A stretch of 64,000 nt of DNA from Geobacter sp. (GTDB lineage: Bacteria; Desulfobacterota; Desulfuromonadia; Geobacterales; Geobacteraceae). The position numbers and the translations under genes were made by a program. Below the pieces are notes generated by a model. That model made no database searches. It was not told the DNA's origin and worked only from the letters and a program-made list of their open reading frames with translations. The DNA is taken from positions 1 to 64,000 of the forward strand of contig POSG01000010.1 in the NCBI GenBank assembly GCA_003314535.1. Reading direction: 5' to 3'. Positions 46,652 to 56,549 of the stretch are shown here, in pieces. Each line of letters starts with the position of its first letter. The first letter of the stretch is position 1.

Positions 46652-48296
46652 TGTGTCCCTTCAGTTCCTTGTCCAGTTTTATTGCTCTGTCACCGGAGAC
46701 TTCATTCTCGAATCTCCGCTTCTGCTCTTCGGAAACCCTGGCCATGTCAGCAGCATCACGGACGATGCGGGGCGTAAGAAGGATCATCAGGTTGGTCTTT
46801 TGCTTGGTTTTGGATGTGGTCTTGAACAGGTAGCCCAGGATGGGAATATCGCCAAGCAGCGGGATCTTGTTCACGGTTTCCTCGTCGCGATTCTGGATCA
46901 GTCCGCCGATCACCACAGTGTCCGCATCCTTGACCACCACGGAGGTCTTAGCCGAACGCTTGGTTGTCGTGATGTCAGCCGCCGCTCCCTTGAAGACCGC
47001 GTTCTTCACTGCCGAAATCTCCTGGTAGATGTCCAGCTTGATATACTCCCCCTCGGTTATCTGTGGAGTGATCTTCAGGGTGATGCCGGTATCCTTCCGT
47101 TCGATCGACTGCTGGGACAGTCCGGTTGACGTGAGGTTGGTCTGGGTCAGGAAAGGTACGTTTTCACCTACGAAAATTTCTGCTTCCTTGTTGTCGGAGG
47201 TCATGATGGTGGGCGTGGACAGGACATTCACTGCGCCGTTCTGGTCCAGCAGCTTGAGCACCGCTGAAATATTGACATTTTTTGCCAGCCCTTCCAGGGC
47301 CTGCACTACAGCCTGCTGCTGGGCGCTGGCATCTGCAGCCAGGAAACCGAATGCGTCGAAAACACCTGCAGCCGCGACACTCCCCTCGGAGCCTGCCCCC
47401 GAAACGCCGATCTGTGTGCCGATTTCCCGCAATTTGTCTATTGAAATTTCAGCGATGAGCGCCTGGACGAACACCTGCCTGCGCCTGCGGTCCAGTTTGC
47501 GGATGACCTGAAGCAGATTCTGGTAGTCTGTAGGCGAAGCCATTATCACGAGGGAGTTTGTCGCCTTGTCCGGGGTAATGCTTACCTTGCCCCCCTCCAG
47601 GACGGACTGCTGGGTCGGGCCGGGCTGGGAAGCGCTGGCGGATGAGCCCTTGATCATCCCGTCGAGAACCTTGGCGACCTCGGTGGAATCGGCGTTTTCC
47701 AGGTAACAGACGTTGATCTTGCTGTTGGTGCTTGGAGACGGCACATCGATGGCTTTTATGATGTCGATGATTTTCTGGATGTTCAGGGATGAATCCACCA
47801 CCAGCAGCATGTTGGCCGGTCCGAACGGGGCGATATGCCCGTCCTTGGAAACCACAGGCTGGAGAAAAGCGGCGGCTTCCGACGCCGATATCCTCTCCAG
47901 CCTGATTAGCCTGGCCACGTACAGCTCGTTGACGGGTGTCCTTTCAGACCCGGTAATCAGCTTTATGCCGGCCTGCCTGGCCGCGGATGTGGGCATGATC
48001 TTGTAGACACGGCCGGCCTTCACCACGGTGAACCCCTTCAGCTCCAGCACCGACGTGAACACTCCGAACGCTTCGTCAACCGTGAGCTTCGCCGGCGAGA
48101 AAACCGAGATTTTGCCCTTGACCCGGTCGTCCATGACAATGTTCTTGCCGGTCAGGTCACTGATGAACTTGGCCATTGTCGAAATGTCGACATCATTGAA
48201 ATTCAGCACGATTCCTTTTCCGTACCCGGCATGGGGCAGGAAAAGGGTTATCGCCAGAAGAACCGCCATGGTCGCGCCGTGAATTCTCTTCTTCAA
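46626..48296 (-). CDS. gspD: type II secretion outer-membrane secretin D
   Basis: A 556-residue secretin, the outer-membrane gate. Signal peptide to about residue 25 (HAGYG), N0 domain (LNFNDVDISTMAKFISDLTGKNIV), N1-N3 repeats with a Ser/Gln-rich loop (GSSASASQPGPTQQSV), and the C-terminal secretin domain with VPFLTQTNL and KTKQKTNLMILLTPRIV. It is shorter than the 650-residue enteric form, having a short C-terminal S region; a pilotin gene is not seen. Confidence 0.95.
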   Translation of the reverse strand: MKKRIHGATMAVLLAITLFLPHAGYGKGIVLNFNDVDISTMAKFISDLTGKNIVMDDRVKGKISVFSPAKLTVDEAFGVFTSVLELKGFTVVKAGRVYKIMPTSAARQAGIKLITGSERTPVNELYVARLIRLERISASEAAAFLQPVVSKDGHIAPFGPANMLLVVDSSLNIQKIIDIIKAIDVPSPSTNSKINVCYLENADSTEVAKVLDGMIKGSSASASQPGPTQQSVLEGGKVSITPDKATNSLVIMASPTDYQNLLQVIRKLDRRRRQVFVQALIAEISIDKLREIGTQIGVSGAGSEGSVAAAGVFDAFGFLAADASAQQQAVVQALEGLAKNVNISAVLKLLDQNGAVNVLSTPTIMTSDNKEAEIFVGENVPFLTQTNLTSTGLSQQSIERKDTGITLKITPQITEGEYIKLDIYQEISAVKNAVFKGAAADITTTKRSAKTSVVVKDADTVVIGGLIQNRDEETVNKIPLLGDIPILGYLFKTTSKTKQKTNLMILLTPRIVRDAADMARVSEEQKRRFENEVSGDRAIKLDKELKGHNDSKQFKQ

Positions 48297-48368
48297 GAAA
48301 AACCTCCCATCGATTTCAGGGAGCAGGAGATCCCGTGCCCGGCTTTGTCTCCTGCCTGGTATCGCACA

Positions 48369-49229
48369 TTATCGTATATCGTAGTTCATCGACACCGGCT
48401 TGCCCTCGCGTATCAGATCGAGCTTGATCCGGCTCTGACCCTTGAGGGAAAGCAGGGATTGCATGGCCCTGTCCGGCGAATCAATGGTGAAATCGTTTAT
48501 CCGCAGCAATGTGTCGCCGTTTTTGATGCCCAGAATGGCGAATATTCCCGATTGCTTGACTTCCGACACCCTGAAGCCCTCGACCTTTCCTTCTCTAATG
48601 CTCGGGAGAAGGCGGGCATCGGTCATGGCCTGCCCCATATTGTCAAGGGACGCCGCCAGGCTTCTCTGGTCAACCACATAGCTCCCCGGTGAAATCTGGC
48701 TGGCCATCCCTCCTGGAGCGCCCTCCCGCAAAGGGCTCGTGGAGTCCCCGCCGGTTACCGCCGTAGGAACATGAAGCCTGACGCGCTTGCCTGCATTGCC
48801 GATTTCAATGCTTTCCCTTCTGACCGACAGAAGCGGACCCATGTCGAAAACTTTTTCGCCAAGCCTGAAGACCCTCTCCTCCCGAGTGCTCTGTCGCTGG
48901 ACCAGCGCGAAGGTCTCCCTGAACGAGCCCATGACTGTCCCGACGAGAACAAGGTCGGACGGCAAAGCGGCTGGCTTCCCCTGCCCACCTGAAAGCAAAG
49001 TCAACTTCCCCCCGGCAGCCTTGCCGAAAAGGCATTTTTCAAGGATCGGCCCGTATGACGGGAAGTCATCGTTCTGAACCGGTGCAGACAAGGGCGCTGG
49101 ATGCCTGACGGAAGAACCGGGCGCCCGTGAAAGCCGGAAACCGATAAAATCCGACACTATCATGGCAAGCGCCATGATAACCAGTGCTGCCAAGCCGATA
49201 TTCAAGAGCAGAACGGCATTTTTACCCAT
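48369..49229 (-). CDS. gspC: type II secretion protein C
   Basis: A 286-residue bitopic protein that couples the secretin to the inner platform and gates substrates. One membrane helix (about 8-30), the HR domain (SDLVLVGTVMGS, ALVQRQSTREERVFRLGEKVFDMG), and a C-terminal PDZ domain (QSGIFAILGIKNGDTLLRINDFTI). The ATG at 49229 is chosen because the family pattern starts there; the frame stays open to 49418. It is the first gene of the gspC-N operon. Confidence 0.88.
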   Translation of the reverse strand: MGKNAVLLLNIGLAALVIMALAMIVSDFIGFRLSRAPGSSVRHPAPLSAPVQNDDFPSYGPILEKCLFGKAAGGKLTLLSGGQGKPAALPSDLVLVGTVMGSFRETFALVQRQSTREERVFRLGEKVFDMGPLLSVRRESIEIGNAGKRVRLHVPTAVTGGDSTSPLREGAPGGMASQISPGSYVVDQRSLAASLDNMGQAMTDARLLPSIREGKVEGFRVSEVKQSGIFAILGIKNGDTLLRINDFTIDSPDRAMQSLLSLKGQSRIKLDLIREGKPVSMNYDIR

Positions 49230-49554
49230 GACAAGTTCTCTTCTGACTGTTTTTGAAATCGCGGTGGAAGCACCGCGTGGCATGTATTTCCGGACGGCCG
49301 TGCAAATTCGGACGGCGACCGGCTTTCCGCCGTATCGTACCGCATACAGCGGACGGCGCCCGGCGCTGAAAAGCTTGGCCTTTTCCCCGGCTGCTGCCGG
49401 GCTTTTGAATATTTCCACATATTACGGAAAACTGCAAGCGTTGATCAGGCTCGGGAATAGATTGATCTTTCAGCCATTCGTGCTAAGATTGCCGCTCAGG
49501 AACTCTCCTGGCAACCGAAACAAACACCCAAATAACAACGGAAACTTATTGCCA
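49230..49554. other. 325-bp divergent promoter gap between gspC and mqnB
   Basis: Both flanking frames extend into this stretch but without family character. It must hold the promoters for the gsp operon and mqnB-mqnD. I could not place convincing boxes for either, and no sigma-54 type GG-N10-GC site stands out. Confidence 0.5.
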
Positions 49555-50274
49555 ATGGATTCTATCGTAATATCCGCGGCCACTGACGGTGAATTGTCAG
49601 TCCTCATCGAGAGGTACGGGGCCGGGCAGCATTCTTCCACACTCCCCCTTAACATTCATGACATCCAGATTCATGGAAAGAGGGTACTGCTCGCAACTAC
49701 TGGTATCGGCAAAGCGCTCGCGGCTTCTTCAATCACTGCCCTGATTAATGCTTTTTCCCCTGCTTTGATCATAAACACAGGCTGCGCAGGAGCATATACC
49801 GGCAGCGGCCTCGAGACGGGAGACCTGGCCCTGGCAACCTGCGAGATCTTTGCCGACGAAGGGGTTGAAACTCCTGACGGGTGGCAATCCCTCGAACAGA
49901 TGGGTATTTCTCTCCGGTGGAAAGACGGCCCCGGTTTCGGAAACGAAATCCCTCTCTCTGCTGCGCTGGTCAAGGATGCCCGCCGAATCGCGGCCATGCA
50001 CGGATTCAAGTTCAAAGCGGGGAAATTTCTCACCGTTTCAACCTGCAGTGGAAGCAGCACGCGCGGAGAAGTACTTGTCAAGCGCTACGGGGGAGTCTGC
50101 GAAAATATGGAAGGCGCCGCAGTGGCCCTCACCGCCTCACTCTACGGAATTCCATTCCTGGAAGTGCGAGGCATAAGCAATATCGTGGAAGACCGCGACC
50201 TTTCCCGTTGGGACATTCCCCTTGCTGTCGCCTCGGCATCAAGCTTCATCGAGCGGTTCCTGGAGAGAGTGTGA
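49555..50274 (+). CDS. mqnB: futalosine hydrolase MqnB
   Basis: A 239-residue nucleoside hydrolase of the phosphorylase family that cuts futalosine to dehypoxanthine futalosine and hypoxanthine, a step of the futalosine route to menaquinone. The NTGCAGAY motif (about 73-80), the base-binding end ENMEGAAVALTA with the catalytic-type Glu, and RGISNIVEDRD match this family. The ATG at 49555 has only a weak ribosome site. mqnD follows after two bases, which makes futalosine hydrolase far more probable than MTA/SAH nucleosidase. Confidence 0.9.
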   Translation: MDSIVISAATDGELSVLIERYGAGQHSSTLPLNIHDIQIHGKRVLLATTGIGKALAASSITALINAFSPALIINTGCAGAYTGSGLETGDLALATCEIFADEGVETPDGWQSLEQMGISLRWKDGPGFGNEIPLSAALVKDARRIAAMHGFKFKAGKFLTVSTCSGSSTRGEVLVKRYGGVCENMEGAAVALTASLYGIPFLEVRGISNIVEDRDLSRWDIPLAVASASSFIERFLERV

Positions 50275-50276
50275 CC

Positions 50277-51149
50277 ATGCGGACGTTATCTCTTGGTTAT
50301 TCACCATGCCCCAATGATACCTTGATGTTCTACCCACTGGTCCATGGACTCGTCGAAACGGGCGACCTCAGGTTCAGGGAACGCCTGGAGGACGTGGAAA
50401 CACTCAACATGCTGGCAATTGAAAACGCCCTGGATGTGTGCAAGGTTTCCTATCATGCATTCGCCCACATCCGGCAACACTATGTTCTTCTCCGTTCCGG
50501 CGGCGCAATGGGGAAGGGATGCGGCCCGATCATCGTTGCCCGCCAGGATAGCCGGATCGCCAACCTGCAGGACAAACGGTTCGCAACACCCGGACGTTAC
50601 ACCACCGCCCATCTGCTCCTCAGGCTTTTCAACCCGCAAATTGCCCGTATCACCCCCATGCCGTTTCATGAAATCCTTCCCGCGGTTGTGGAAGGGAGGG
50701 TCGATGCAGGCGTCATAATTCACGAGTCCCGCTTCACCTTCCAGGATTACGGGCTGAAAAGAATCCTGGACCTGGGCGAATGGTGGGAAAGCAAGACAGG
50801 CCTTCCCCTCCCCCTGGGCGGAATAGCCGCAAAACGCAACCTTGGAGATTCGCTTCTGCATGGGGTCGGCAAAGCTGTCAGGGCAAGTGTCGATTATGCA
50901 ACCAGCCACCAGGGCGAAGCATTGAAATATATCCGCTCCCATGCCAGGGAAATGGACGACGATGTCTGTTCATCCCATATCGCTCTCTATGTGAACCAGC
51001 ATTCCATCGACCCGGGACCTGAAGGCGAAAGGGCCGCCGAAGCACTGATTTCGCTCGCTGCCAAGCGGGGATTGGTCCCCGATTCAAGCCTCCCTGTTTA
51101 TGTTTCCAACTGCCCCCCGCTACCGCCCGCGGACCATCGACCATTTTAA
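50277..51149 (+). CDS. mqnD: 1,4-dihydroxy-6-naphthoate synthase MqnD
   Basis: A 290-residue enzyme of the periplasmic-binding-protein fold that converts cyclic dehypoxanthine futalosine to 1,4-dihydroxy-6-naphthoate. The start LGYSPCPNDTLMFYPL, the KVSYHAFAHI segment and the conserved GAGVIIHESRFTF-like stretch (here DAGVIIHESRFTF, with the catalytic-type His) are characteristic. The ATG at 50277 is two bases from the mqnB stop. Other mqn genes (mqnA, C, E) are not in the window. Confidence 0.94.
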   Translation: MRTLSLGYSPCPNDTLMFYPLVHGLVETGDLRFRERLEDVETLNMLAIENALDVCKVSYHAFAHIRQHYVLLRSGGAMGKGCGPIIVARQDSRIANLQDKRFATPGRYTTAHLLLRLFNPQIARITPMPFHEILPAVVEGRVDAGVIIHESRFTFQDYGLKRILDLGEWWESKTGLPLPLGGIAAKRNLGDSLLHGVGKAVRASVDYATSHQGEALKYIRSHAREMDDDVCSSHIALYVNQHSIDPGPEGERAAEALISLAAKRGLVPDSSLPVYVSNCPPLPPADHRPF

Positions 51150-51191
51150 CAATATTATCAGCAACTTATCTTGTTTTTGGCCACTTTTTTC

Positions 51192-51221
51192 TTGACATTG
51201 AAGGGAGTCCTGTAGTATATG
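51192..51221 (+). promoter_or_regulatory. candidate promoter of rlpA
   Basis: TTGACA at 51192-51197, 18 bases, TATATG at 51216-51221, leaving a leader of only about 20 bases to the ATG. Confidence 0.5.
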
Positions 51222-51247
51222 GGTACCTCGCCCAGAAGGAGGTGCCG

Positions 51248-51703
51248 ATGGCATTGCTGAACCGAAGGGGCATGGTGGCGTTGTCAATAGCCAGCCAGGC
51301 TCTGCTCCTTCAGATCCAGACACTTCCCTTGCAAGCAGCAGATTTATTGTCGGATGAAAAAAAGGATAATATTGAGCAAAACCGCCCGGTCCCGGGAGAG
51401 AAAACCGGCAAGGAAGGAATTGCCACTTATTACGCTAAGAAGTACACGGGAAAGAGAACAGCATCTGGAAGCAGGTATTGCCCCAAGAAGCTTACGGCTG
51501 CACATCCGAGCCTGCCATTGGGGTCAAGAGTCAAGGTGGTAAACCTTGCCAACAAAAACGAAGTACATGTAACTGTCAATGACCGCTGCCGCAAAAAAAG
51601 CGTGCCTTTTATCGATCTATCGCATGCGGCGGCAAAACAGTTGGGGTTTCTCGGAAAAGGGACGGCAAAAGTCCTGATTCAGCCTCTGGACGAGGAATCC
51701 TGA
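51248..51703 (+). CDS. rlpA: RlpA family septal-ring lytic transglycosylase-like protein
   Basis: A 151-residue exported protein with a signal peptide to about residue 31 (LPLQA) and a double-psi beta-barrel RlpA domain: GIATYYAKKYTGKRTASG, LTAAHPSLPLGSRVKVVNL and the catalytic-type DRC (VTVNDRCRKK). RlpA cuts glycan strands lacking stem peptides in septal wall. No SPOR domain is present, so it is a short form. The ATG at 51248 lies five bases after GGAGG; a GTG six bases earlier overlaps that site. A strong terminator follows. Confidence 0.85.
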   Translation: MALLNRRGMVALSIASQALLLQIQTLPLQAADLLSDEKKDNIEQNRPVPGEKTGKEGIATYYAKKYTGKRTASGSRYCPKKLTAAHPSLPLGSRVKVVNLANKNEVHVTVNDRCRKKSVPFIDLSHAAAKQLGFLGKGTAKVLIQPLDEES

Positions 51704-51724
51704 AAAAAATCATTGGGCGAACAG

Positions 51725-51762
51725 AAACAGAAAGGCCGGGTGGATACCCGGCCTTTCTGTTT
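51725..51762. terminator. bidirectional intrinsic terminator
   Basis: AAACAGAAAGGCCGGGT (51725-51741) pairs perfectly over 17 bp with its inverse (51746-51762) around GGAT. It separates the convergent rlpA and TPR genes, and both sides give A/T tails. Confidence 0.88.
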
Positions 51763-51770
51763 TCCGCCTG

Positions 51771-53780
51771 CTATTTCTTTTTGGATTTCTTTCCTTTAGA
51801 AGCCTGCTTGGACTTCTTCTTGGAAGCTTCACCACCTGAGGACTTTTTCTTGGAAACGCCATGTTTCGAGGATTTTTTCGGCGAATCATCGTCTGACTGT
51901 TCCTGTGATTTCCTGCTCTTGGCAGATGCCTTCCCCTTCTTCCCCCTCTTTCCTTTCTTCTCCAGCTTTTCATGCTTCCTGGAATGGGATCTGCCTGCCT
52001 TGCTTCGGTAAACCTTTGGTTCAGGAGAGAGTTCTTCGGGAATGTTGCCGGCGAGGACTGCTGGCTCCTCTATGCCGGGATTCGTTTTCTTGGCTGTCTC
52101 CAGCATCTCTTTCGCTTCATTGAAGCGTCCTGTTTTCATGAGAACCCTGCCAGAAGCGTTCAAGGCTTTTGCATGGTCCGGTTTGAGTTCCAACGCCTTC
52201 TTGTAGGAAGCGGCCGCACTATCGTAATCCTTGTTGAATTCATGAATGAGCCCGAGCTTGTAGTGGTTGTCAGGGTTGTTCGGCGCAAGAGCGACGTTCT
52301 CCTGCAGCAGGGCTGTCACTTCGTTGAACTTTTTCTTCTTTACGTAGATGGCAAGTATCCCGTTCCTTGCCTCGGCGTCATCCTTTTTCAGGCGGATGAC
52401 TTCCTTGTAGTGCTGCAGAGCCTCATCATCAAGGGAGTTTCTTCTATAGAGGTTGGCCAGGTCCCTTTGGGCATCGATGTTGTCCGGGTCAAGGCGCACT
52501 GCGGCCTTGTACTCGGTGATGGCCTCCTTATCGTTTTTGTTGCTCATGTAGGCACGGGCCAGCCTGTAGCGGATCTGGGGCGTGTCCTTTTTCATCCTGA
52601 TCAGTTCCCGGTACTGTTCGATGGCCTGGGGGTAGCTCCCGCGCAGGGCGTAGATGTCCGCAAGCAATCTCCGGGTCTCGGGGCTGTCCGGGTCTGATCT
52701 CAGTGCTTCACGGTATTCGACTACCGCCTCGTCGAGCATGCCCTTCTTCTCATAGAGCACTCCCAGGTTCCGATGGGCTTCGGCCGGGGCGCCCTTCAGG
52801 CGCACGGCTTCCCGGTAGGTGGCAATAGCCTCGTCGTCACGACCGGCTGCCCCATAGGCATCGCCCAGCCGCATGAGGGTTTCCGGGTCGCCGGGCCGGT
52901 CCTTGGCCGCCTCTTCGAGCTCCGACACCGCCTTCGCATAATCTCCCGACTTGAGATATTCATTGCCCTTCCGCAGCTGCTCCATAAGTTCCACTGAACG
53001 GTTTCTGCCACCGAGGAGGTATTCATACTCGGCTTTCCGGAGGTCCCCTTTCCTCTCATACGCAGAGCCGAGCAGAAGATGAATCTTCTTGCTCTGGGGG
53101 TTGACCGTCTGCAGCCTTTTCAGTTCGTCAATGGCCTTATCGGTCTGATTCCTCTCCAGGTAGAGCGCAGCCATCCCGATCCGCGCGTCTTCGCTTGCTG
53201 CATTGGAGCCGATGGCCTTGAGATATTCCTCGTCAGCCTTGTCGTATTGACCCTGCTTTCGGTAGATGTCCGCAAGTCCTGAGTGGAGAGATGCGTCACC
53301 AGGAAGACCCTTGATCGCTTCATTGTAATGATAGATGGCAAGAGTGTAGATTCTCTTGTCCGCATATATTTTCGCGAGACCCTTGTGGTAACGGGGATCC
53401 TTTTCTTCTGCCAGGGCCGTTGTCAGCTCCAGGGCCGCATCATCCAGCATTCCCTTCTGGTAATATGCTCCCCCCAGGTTCCCGTGGACACGCGGGAAGG
53501 CCGGATCCTCCTTGGCGCACTCCCTGTAGCTTGCAATCGCCTCATCGATCCTGGATGCGCGTTCAGAGCGCACACCCCTTACGAAATTTCCCGCCGCGCC
53601 GTCAGGGCAGAGATCCAGGACGCGTTTTTCCAACAGCTCCCTTTCAGCATCATTTTTCTCACCGAAACTTGCGACTATCTTTTTCGCCTGGGAACATTTC
53701 CCGGCAAGTCCGAAGGTCCAGTCAAAACCGCAGCTGAGGGAAGCAAGGAGTGCCAATAACAGAAACAGTTTTTTTTTCAT
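51771..53780 (-). CDS. large TPR lipoprotein with Lys/Ser-rich tail
   Basis: A 669-residue exported protein. The signal sequence ends in LASLSC, so Cys17 may be lipidated. About 16 TPR units follow between residues 70 and 570 in repeated form (AYYQKGMLDDAALELTTAL, LGVLYEKKGMLDEAVVEYREAL, YKLGLIHEFNKDYDSAAASYKKAL). After a short linker the last 80 residues are nearly all K, S, R and G, with SKKK-type repeats. Such a tail could bind anionic polysaccharide, DNA or the wall, which is inference. The ATG at 53780 follows GAGGAT. It is divergent from lon. Confidence 0.85.
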   Translation of the reverse strand: MKKKLFLLLALLASLSCGFDWTFGLAGKCSQAKKIVASFGEKNDAERELLEKRVLDLCPDGAAGNFVRGVRSERASRIDEAIASYRECAKEDPAFPRVHGNLGGAYYQKGMLDDAALELTTALAEEKDPRYHKGLAKIYADKRIYTLAIYHYNEAIKGLPGDASLHSGLADIYRKQGQYDKADEEYLKAIGSNAASEDARIGMAALYLERNQTDKAIDELKRLQTVNPQSKKIHLLLGSAYERKGDLRKAEYEYLLGGRNRSVELMEQLRKGNEYLKSGDYAKAVSELEEAAKDRPGDPETLMRLGDAYGAAGRDDEAIATYREAVRLKGAPAEAHRNLGVLYEKKGMLDEAVVEYREALRSDPDSPETRRLLADIYALRGSYPQAIEQYRELIRMKKDTPQIRYRLARAYMSNKNDKEAITEYKAAVRLDPDNIDAQRDLANLYRRNSLDDEALQHYKEVIRLKKDDAEARNGILAIYVKKKKFNEVTALLQENVALAPNNPDNHYKLGLIHEFNKDYDSAAASYKKALELKPDHAKALNASGRVLMKTGRFNEAKEMLETAKKTNPGIEEPAVLAGNIPEELSPEPKVYRSKAGRSHSRKHEKLEKKGKRGKKGKASAKSRKSQEQSDDDSPKKSSKHGVSKKKSSGGEASKKKSKQASKGKKSKKK

Positions 53781-54022
53781 CGGTATCCTCGCATGATTCT
53801 TGTATTTATGTCTTAAAACAGGCAGGTGATTATACACACCCGTCGGCAACAATTCAAATAATTATCGGCAAACGCCTGATTTCACGACATATGGTGGCAG
53901 GGGGCGAAACATGCCGTAGACACCTCAAGCGGTTATTGTGGTTGACGCGCAAAGCGTATTTATCTTACAGTGCCGAAGAGGCAAAATCCGCATATTGGGA
54001 ATGAGGAAGAAGTGGTGTACAC

Positions 54023-54051
54023 TTGACAGTGCGGCAAGGAATGATTACCTG
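54023..54051 (+). promoter_or_regulatory. candidate promoter of lon
   Basis: TTGACA at 54023-54028, 17 bases, then the weak TACCTG at 54046-54051. The 333-base gap between the TPR gene and lon (53781-54113) shows no small gene; another poor pair starts at 53942. I see no clear heat-shock (CIRCE or sigma-32) site. Confidence 0.3.
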
Positions 54052-54113
54052 AATACAATGACATACTGTCGGTTGCGGAGACCGATATTATCAAAGGTCA
54101 AAGGAGAATGCAC

Positions 54114-56549
54114 ATGGAAAACACCCAGGAAAAGGAAGAGCTGAAAATACCCGACATTCTCCCTCTGCTTCCCGTGCGCGACGTGGTGGTTTATCCCTAC
54201 ATGATAATCCCCCTTTTCGTCGGGCGCGAAATATCCATCAGCGCGGTCGACTGGGCTCTGTCCAAGGACAGGCTCATCTTCCTCGCGACACAGAAGGACA
54301 TATCGGAAGAGGAACCGGCTCCGGATGCGATCTATACCGTCGGCACGGTCGCAATGATCATGCGCATGCTGAAGCTTCCGGACGGCCGGGTTAAGATCCT
54401 GGTCCAGGGCCTGGCCAAGGGCAGAATTACGGAATTCGTCGAGTCCAAGCCCTTCTTCTCAGTACGCATCGAGCGCATCGAGGAACCAGCTTCATCGGAA
54501 ACCTCCCTTGAAACGGAAGCATTCCTGAGAACCATCAAGGAGCAGATCGCGCGGATAACCTCCCTCGGTAAAAACATCTCGTCAGAGGTGACGGTAATCC
54601 TGGAGAACATGCAGGACCCCGGAAGCCTGGCCGACCTCATTGCCAGCAACATCGGGCTGAAAGTCGAGGAAGCACAGAAGCTTCTCGAGACCATCGATCC
54701 GATCGAACGCCTGAAAAAGGTGAACGAATACCTCAACAAGGAGATCGAGCTTCTCTCAATGCAGGCACGTATCCAGTCCGCGGCAAAGGAGGAAATGGGG
54801 AAAACCCAGCGGGAATACTTCCTTCGAGAACAGCTGAGGGCCATACAGCAGGAACTCGGTGAAACGGATACCAGGACCGAGGAAATGGCCGAGTTGCGCA
54901 CTGCTATCGAAGAGGCGAAAATGCCGGCAACGGTTGAGAAAGAGGCGCTGAAGCAGCTGGGAAGGCTCGAGCAGATGCATCCGGACGCGGCGGAATCCAA
55001 CATGCTGCGGACATACCTGGACTGGCTGGTGGAACTGCCCTGGAGCAAGTCGACCAAGGACGTGCTGGACATCGGCAGGGCCCGTCAGATACTGGACGAA
55101 GACCATTACTACCTGGAAAAGATCAAGGACCGCATCCTGGAATTCCTGGCGGTCAGAAAACTGAGAAAAAAGATGAAAGGTCCGATCCTTTGCTTCGTCG
55201 GGCCTCCGGGCGTCGGGAAGACCTCCCTGGGCAAATCGATAGCCCGCGCCATGGGAAGGAAGTTCCTGCGCCTCTCGCTTGGCGGCGTGCGGGACGAGGC
55301 CGAGATGCGGGGGCACCGAAGGACTTACGTTGGAGCACTGCCGGGTCGGATCATCCAGGGGCTGAAACAGGCAGGATCGAACAATCCCGTTTTCATGCTG
55401 GATGAAATCGACAAGCTGGGAGCCGATTTCCGCGGCGACCCGTCATCCGCCCTTCTGGAGATTCTTGACCCGGAACAGAACCACACCTTCTCGGACCATT
55501 ACATCAACCTCCCCTTCAACCTGTCGAATGTAATGTTCATAGCCACGGCCAACCAGATCGATCCCGTGCCCAGCGCGCTGCGCGACAGGATGGAGGTCAT
55601 CTCCCTTTCCGGATATACCGAAGAGGAGAAGCTTCAAATCGCGAAACGCTACCTGATCCCCCGCCAGATCAAGGAAAACGGCATATCCGACAAGATAATT
55701 TCGTTTTCAGACGAGGCGGTCAAAACCATCATCGAAAAGTACACCAGGGAAGCGGGCCTGAGAAACCTGGAGCGGGAAATCGGCTCCATCTGCCGAAAGA
55801 TCGCGCGCAAAGTCGCGGAAGGGAAAAAGCAGCTCTACACCATAAGCAGCACCTCGGTCGCCAAGTACCTGGGCCCACCCAAGTTCCTTCGCGAAGGAGA
55901 GATGGAAAGCAACCAGATCGGTGTCGCCACGGGCCTGGCCTGGACCCCGGTGGGCGGCGAGGTCCTCTTCGTGGAAGCCACCACCATGAAGGGAAAAGGC
56001 GGGCTCACCCTGACCGGCCAGCTCGGCGAAGTGATGAAGGAATCGGCTCAGGCGGCCCTGTCGTACATACGTTCGAAATCCGGCGAATTCCACCTGACCG
56101 AGGATTTCTTCACCAACCTGGAGATACATGTACATGTCCCGGCAGGCGCAATCCCGAAGGACGGCCCCTCCGCCGGGATAACCATGGCCACGGCCCTGGT
56201 ATCCGCGCTTACCAGGATTCCGGTCAAACGTGACGTGGCCATGACCGGAGAGATAACCCTGCGCGGCAGGGTGCTGCCGATAGGCGGGCTGAAGGAAAAG
56301 ATGCTGGCGGCCATACGTGCAGGCGTTACCACCATCGTCATTCCTGAGCAGAACAGAAAGGATCTGGAGGAAATTCCCAAGCACATACTGAAAAAGATAA
56401 GGATCGTGTCGGCAAAAACAATAGATGACGTATTGAAACTGACCCTGGAAAAATATCCTCCGCCCGCACCTCCGCCTGCAAAGGGTATATCCCACAAGCC
56501 CAAAGCAGCCGCTAAGCGGGTGCCATCCCATTCCAAGGTAGTTTCTTGA
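54114..56549 (+). CDS. lon: ATP-dependent protease Lon
   Basis: An 811-residue AAA+ serine protease that degrades damaged and regulatory proteins in the cytoplasm. It has the N-terminal LON substrate domain, the coiled-coil, Walker [14 protein letters not shown], Walker [11 protein letters not shown], and the protease domain with catalytic Ser686 in [11 protein letters not shown] and Lys729 in GGLKEK. The ATG at 54114 lies seven bases after AAGGAG; an ATG two codons earlier is too near. The C-terminal tail PAPPPAKG...HSK is Pro/Lys-rich. The stop overlaps the thiL start. Confidence 0.97.
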   Translation: MENTQEKEELKIPDILPLLPVRDVVVYPYMIIPLFVGREISISAVDWALSKDRLIFLATQKDISEEEPAPDAIYTVGTVAMIMRMLKLPDGRVKILVQGLAKGRITEFVESKPFFSVRIERIEEPASSETSLETEAFLRTIKEQIARITSLGKNISSEVTVILENMQDPGSLADLIASNIGLKVEEAQKLLETIDPIERLKKVNEYLNKEIELLSMQARIQSAAKEEMGKTQREYFLREQLRAIQQELGETDTRTEEMAELRTAIEEAKMPATVEKEALKQLGRLEQMHPDAAESNMLRTYLDWLVELPWSKSTKDVLDIGRARQILDEDHYYLEKIKDRILEFLAVRKLRKKMKGPILCFVGPPGVGKTSLGKSIARAMGRKFLRLSLGGVRDEAEMRGHRRTYVGALPGRIIQGLKQAGSNNPVFMLDEIDKLGADFRGDPSSALLEILDPEQNHTFSDHYINLPFNLSNVMFIATANQIDPVPSALRDRMEVISLSGYTEEEKLQIAKRYLIPRQIKENGISDKIISFSDEAVKTIIEKYTREAGLRNLEREIGSICRKIARKVAEGKKQLYTISSTSVAKYLGPPKFLREGEMESNQIGVATGLAWTPVGGEVLFVEATTMKGKGGLTLTGQLGEVMKESAQAALSYIRSKSGEFHLTEDFFTNLEIHVHVPAGAIPKDGPSAGITMATALVSALTRIPVKRDVAMTGEITLRGRVLPIGGLKEKMLAAIRAGVTTIVIPEQNRKDLEEIPKHILKKIRIVSAKTIDDVLKLTLEKYPPPAPPPAKGISHKPKAAAKRVPSHSKVVS

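Noticed and set aside
49162-49554. Upstream extension of the mqnB frame by 131 codons
   Set aside because: The extension overlaps the start of gspC, has a basic low-complexity composition, and the futalosine hydrolase pattern starts at the ATG at 49555.
54108-54113. Earlier ATG for lon
   Set aside because: Only one base separates it from AAGGAG; the ATG at 54114 has normal spacing.
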